DNA of 21,741 nucleotides from JBOHSA01 sp050732995. GTDB lineage: Bacteria > Gemmatimonadota > Gemmatimonadetes > Gemmatimonadales > GWC2-71-9. Every line of letters starts with the position of its first letter. The stretch's first letter is position 1. Position numbers and translations under genes: made by a program. Of this stretch, positions 20,130-21,741 are shown piece after piece. Below the pieces are notes generated by a model. The model was not told where the DNA came from. It searched no databases and saw only the letters and a list, made by a program, of their open reading frames with translations. The DNA lies in assembly GCA_050732995.1 (NCBI GenBank), contig JBOHSA010000171.1, positions 1 through 21,741 on the forward strand, read 5' to 3'.

Positions 20130-21718
20130 CGTCTCGCTCCGAGGCCGAGCACGAGGGCGCTCACCAGCATCAGGACCACGCCGAACGCGGCCGCGACGCC
20201 GTTCTCCGACAGCCGCAGACTCGACAGGATCTCGATGGCGATGGGCCGGGTCTCGTAGGTGTACAGGACGATGGAGGCGACGAAGTCCCCCAGCGCGGCC
20301 ACGAACGCCAGGCTCGCGCCGGCCAGGAGCGCGGGCCGGAGCTGCGGCAGCGTCACCCGGCCGAGGGTGCGCCACCGGCCCGCGCCGAGGCTCGCGGCCG
20401 CTTCCTCGAGCGCCGGATCGAGCTGGCGGAAGCCCGCGAGCAGCGCGCGACCGGTGACGGGCAGCGCGCGCACGAAATAGGCGAGGGGCAGGATCAGCGC
20501 CGTGCCCACGAGCACCCACCGAAACGGCGGGGCGGAGACGCTGAACGTGGTCGCGAGCGCGATCGCGAACACCGTGCCCGGCAGCGCCCACGGCAGCGCG
20601 ACGAGGCCCTCGATCACCCGGCGCAGGCGGTGCCGCCGGCGCACGACCAGCCACCCCACCGCGAGCCCCATCGCGACCGCGGCGAGCGTGCTCACGGCCG
20701 CCATCCACGCCGAGTTGACCAGCGGCCGCAACCGCTCGGCCTCGACCACCAGTCGGCGGTAGTTGTCGAGCGACAACACCGGCGGGACCGCTTCGGTGGT
20801 CCAGGTGCCGAACGGCACGAGCGACACGAGGATCAACGTGAGGTGGGGCAGGAGCAGCACGACGGCGAACACCCAGCCGGCGCCAGTCGCCAGCGCGCGG
20901 GCGAGCGGGCGGCGGATGGGCCGCGGGCGCGGCGCCGTGCCCTTCCCCAAGGCCACCAGCACGTCGTCCCCCTCGGTCCGCCGCAACACCAGGAGGCCCA
21001 GCACCGCCACCAGGGCGAGGGCGACGGTCTCGACCATGGCGAGCTCGATATCGCCGTTCAGCTTCGTGGCCACGATCTGCGTCGTCATCACCCGGAACCC
21101 GCCGCCGAAGATGTAGGGGGCGCTGAACGAGCCCAGGGCGGTCATGAACACGAGGAGCGCGGCCCCGACCAGGGCCGGCCGGAGCAGCGGGACGACGACG
21201 CGCCGCAAGGTCTCGCCCCGACCGGCGCCCAGCGCCTGCGCGGCCTCGATCATGGATTGATCGAGCTTGGCGAGGCCCGCCCGGGTGAAGAGGTAGAAAT
21301 ACACGTACATCGAGTAGGCGTGGACGAGGAGAATCGCGCCGGGGCCCTGCAGTCGCCAGGGCGAGTGCTCCAGCCCGAGGACGTGCTGCACCGCGCGCGC
21401 CACGAAGCCGCTCTCTCCGTACAAGAAGAGGAAGGCGATCACGCCGACCAAGGGCGGCAGGACGACGGGCAGGGCCACGAGCGCCCCCAGGGTCTTGCGG
21501 CCCGGGAACTCCAGTCGTTCGAACAGGAAGGCGAGCGGGATCCCGATCGCCCCGGCGAGCGCGACGCTCGCCAGGGAGATCCACACGCTCGCCCACAGCG
21601 CGTGCCACTCGCCCGGGGCACCGAGGAACGCCCGGATCGCGGGCGCATGCGCCGCATCGCGCGTCACGACGAGGAACGGAAAGAGCACCAGCCAGGCGAG
21701 CAGCCCGGCGCACCGCAC
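20126..21718 (-). CDS. Iron(III)-type ABC transporter permease with two fused permease domains (FbpB-like)
   Basis: 530 aa if it starts at GTG 21718. Two consecutive BPD_transp_1 domains are visible, each with about six TM helices and its own EAA loop: MIEAAQALGAGRGETLRRVV in the first half and LEEAAASLGAGRWRTLGRVT in the second. This duplicated layout and size fit FbpB/SfuB iron permeases; thiamine, sulfate/thiosulfate-like or phosphonate uptake systems are alternatives. The start is uncertain: the upstream 20 bases are nearly pure G on this strand, a poor-quality-looking run at the very edge of the window, and a few more N-terminal residues or the first helix may lie outside. The binding protein and ATPase are presumably upstream, beyond the window. 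It is the first gene of the six-gene coupled run, ending in an ATGA overlap with the MFS gene. Confidence 0.88.
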   Translation of the reverse strand: MRCAGLLAWLVLFPFLVVTRDAAHAPAIRAFLGAPGEWHALWASVWISLASVALAGAIGIPLAFLFERLEFPGRKTLGALVALPVVLPPLVGVIAFLFLYGESGFVARAVQHVLGLEHSPWRLQGPGAILLVHAYSMYVYFYLFTRAGLAKLDQSMIEAAQALGAGRGETLRRVVVPLLRPALVGAALLVFMTALGSFSAPYIFGGGFRVMTTQIVATKLNGDIELAMVETVALALVAVLGLLVLRRTEGDDVLVALGKGTAPRPRPIRRPLARALATGAGWVFAVVLLLPHLTLILVSLVPFGTWTTEAVPPVLSLDNYRRLVVEAERLRPLVNSAWMAAVSTLAAVAMGLAVGWLVVRRRHRLRRVIEGLVALPWALPGTVFAIALATTFSVSAPPFRWVLVGTALILPLAYFVRALPVTGRALLAGFRQLDPALEEAAASLGAGRWRTLGRVTLPQLRPALLAGASLAFVAALGDFVASIVLYTYETRPIAIEILSSLRLSENGVAAAFGVVLMLVSALVLGLGARR

Positions 21719-21741
21719 CCCCCCACCGGCTCCCCCCCCCC

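Noticed and set aside
21719..21741. Poly-G/poly-C run at the right edge as a regulatory tract
   Set aside because: It is at the window edge and may be sequence-quality noise or a contig end; nothing can be concluded.

Overview
The window is dense, very GC-rich bacterial chromosome (roughly 70% G+C by eye). Genes abut or overlap by a few bases and GTG/TTG starts are common. Nothing in it names the species. FHA-domain signalling, Hanks-type kinases, a PafA-like phosphatase with a signal peptide ending in Ala-Ala-Gln, short 5' leaders and the gene mix suggest an uncultured soil or sediment Gemmatimonadota-like bacterium. That placement is inference; Acidobacteriota or Rokubacteria-like lineages are not excluded. 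I see no tRNA, rRNA, CRISPR, phage or IS element.

Layout. Positions 1-1633 (+) hold the end of a peptide/nickel-type ABC importer, a DppB-like permease (5' end outside the window) and a DppC-like permease. Positions 5536-1630 (-) hold a glycan-type operon: a GH38 alpha-mannosidase/mannosylglycerate-hydrolase-like enzyme, a small serine hydrolase, and a heparan-glucosaminide acetyltransferase (NagX-like) gene that has lost its middle and is frameshifted. A 178-bp repeat-rich spacer separates these from a stand-alone phosphoglucose isomerase gene on the same strand (7031-5715).

Positions 7098-14929 form a signalling block: a membrane-bound hybrid histidine kinase (+), a two-FHA/one-TM/coiled-coil/trypsin-like protease (-), an 82-residue protein built almost entirely of D-R-R hexapeptide repeats (-), a YdjM-like membrane hydrolase (+), and a cytosolic tandem pseudokinase-kinase (+). 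The FHA protease has the clearest promoter in the window, TTGACG-17-TAGTAT, with a perfect 10-bp inverted repeat filling the spacer and a predicted leaderless GTG start. The two convergent genes of this block meet at an 8-bp tandem repeat that places stop codons in all six frames.

Positions 21718-14941 (-) are a tightly coupled six-gene run: a double-domain iron-type ABC permease, an MFS transporter, a PafA-like alkaline phosphatase, a 120-residue unknown protein, an ABC-2 exporter ATPase with no canonical start codon, and its permease. Junctions are ATGA overlaps, a 3-bp gap or other short overlaps, so co-transcription and translational coupling are likely.

The points most worth a second look are the DRR hexad-repeat protein, the operator-like promoter next to it, the kinase/FHA-protease pairing, the tandem pseudokinase, the broken acetyltransferase gene, and the ATPase start.
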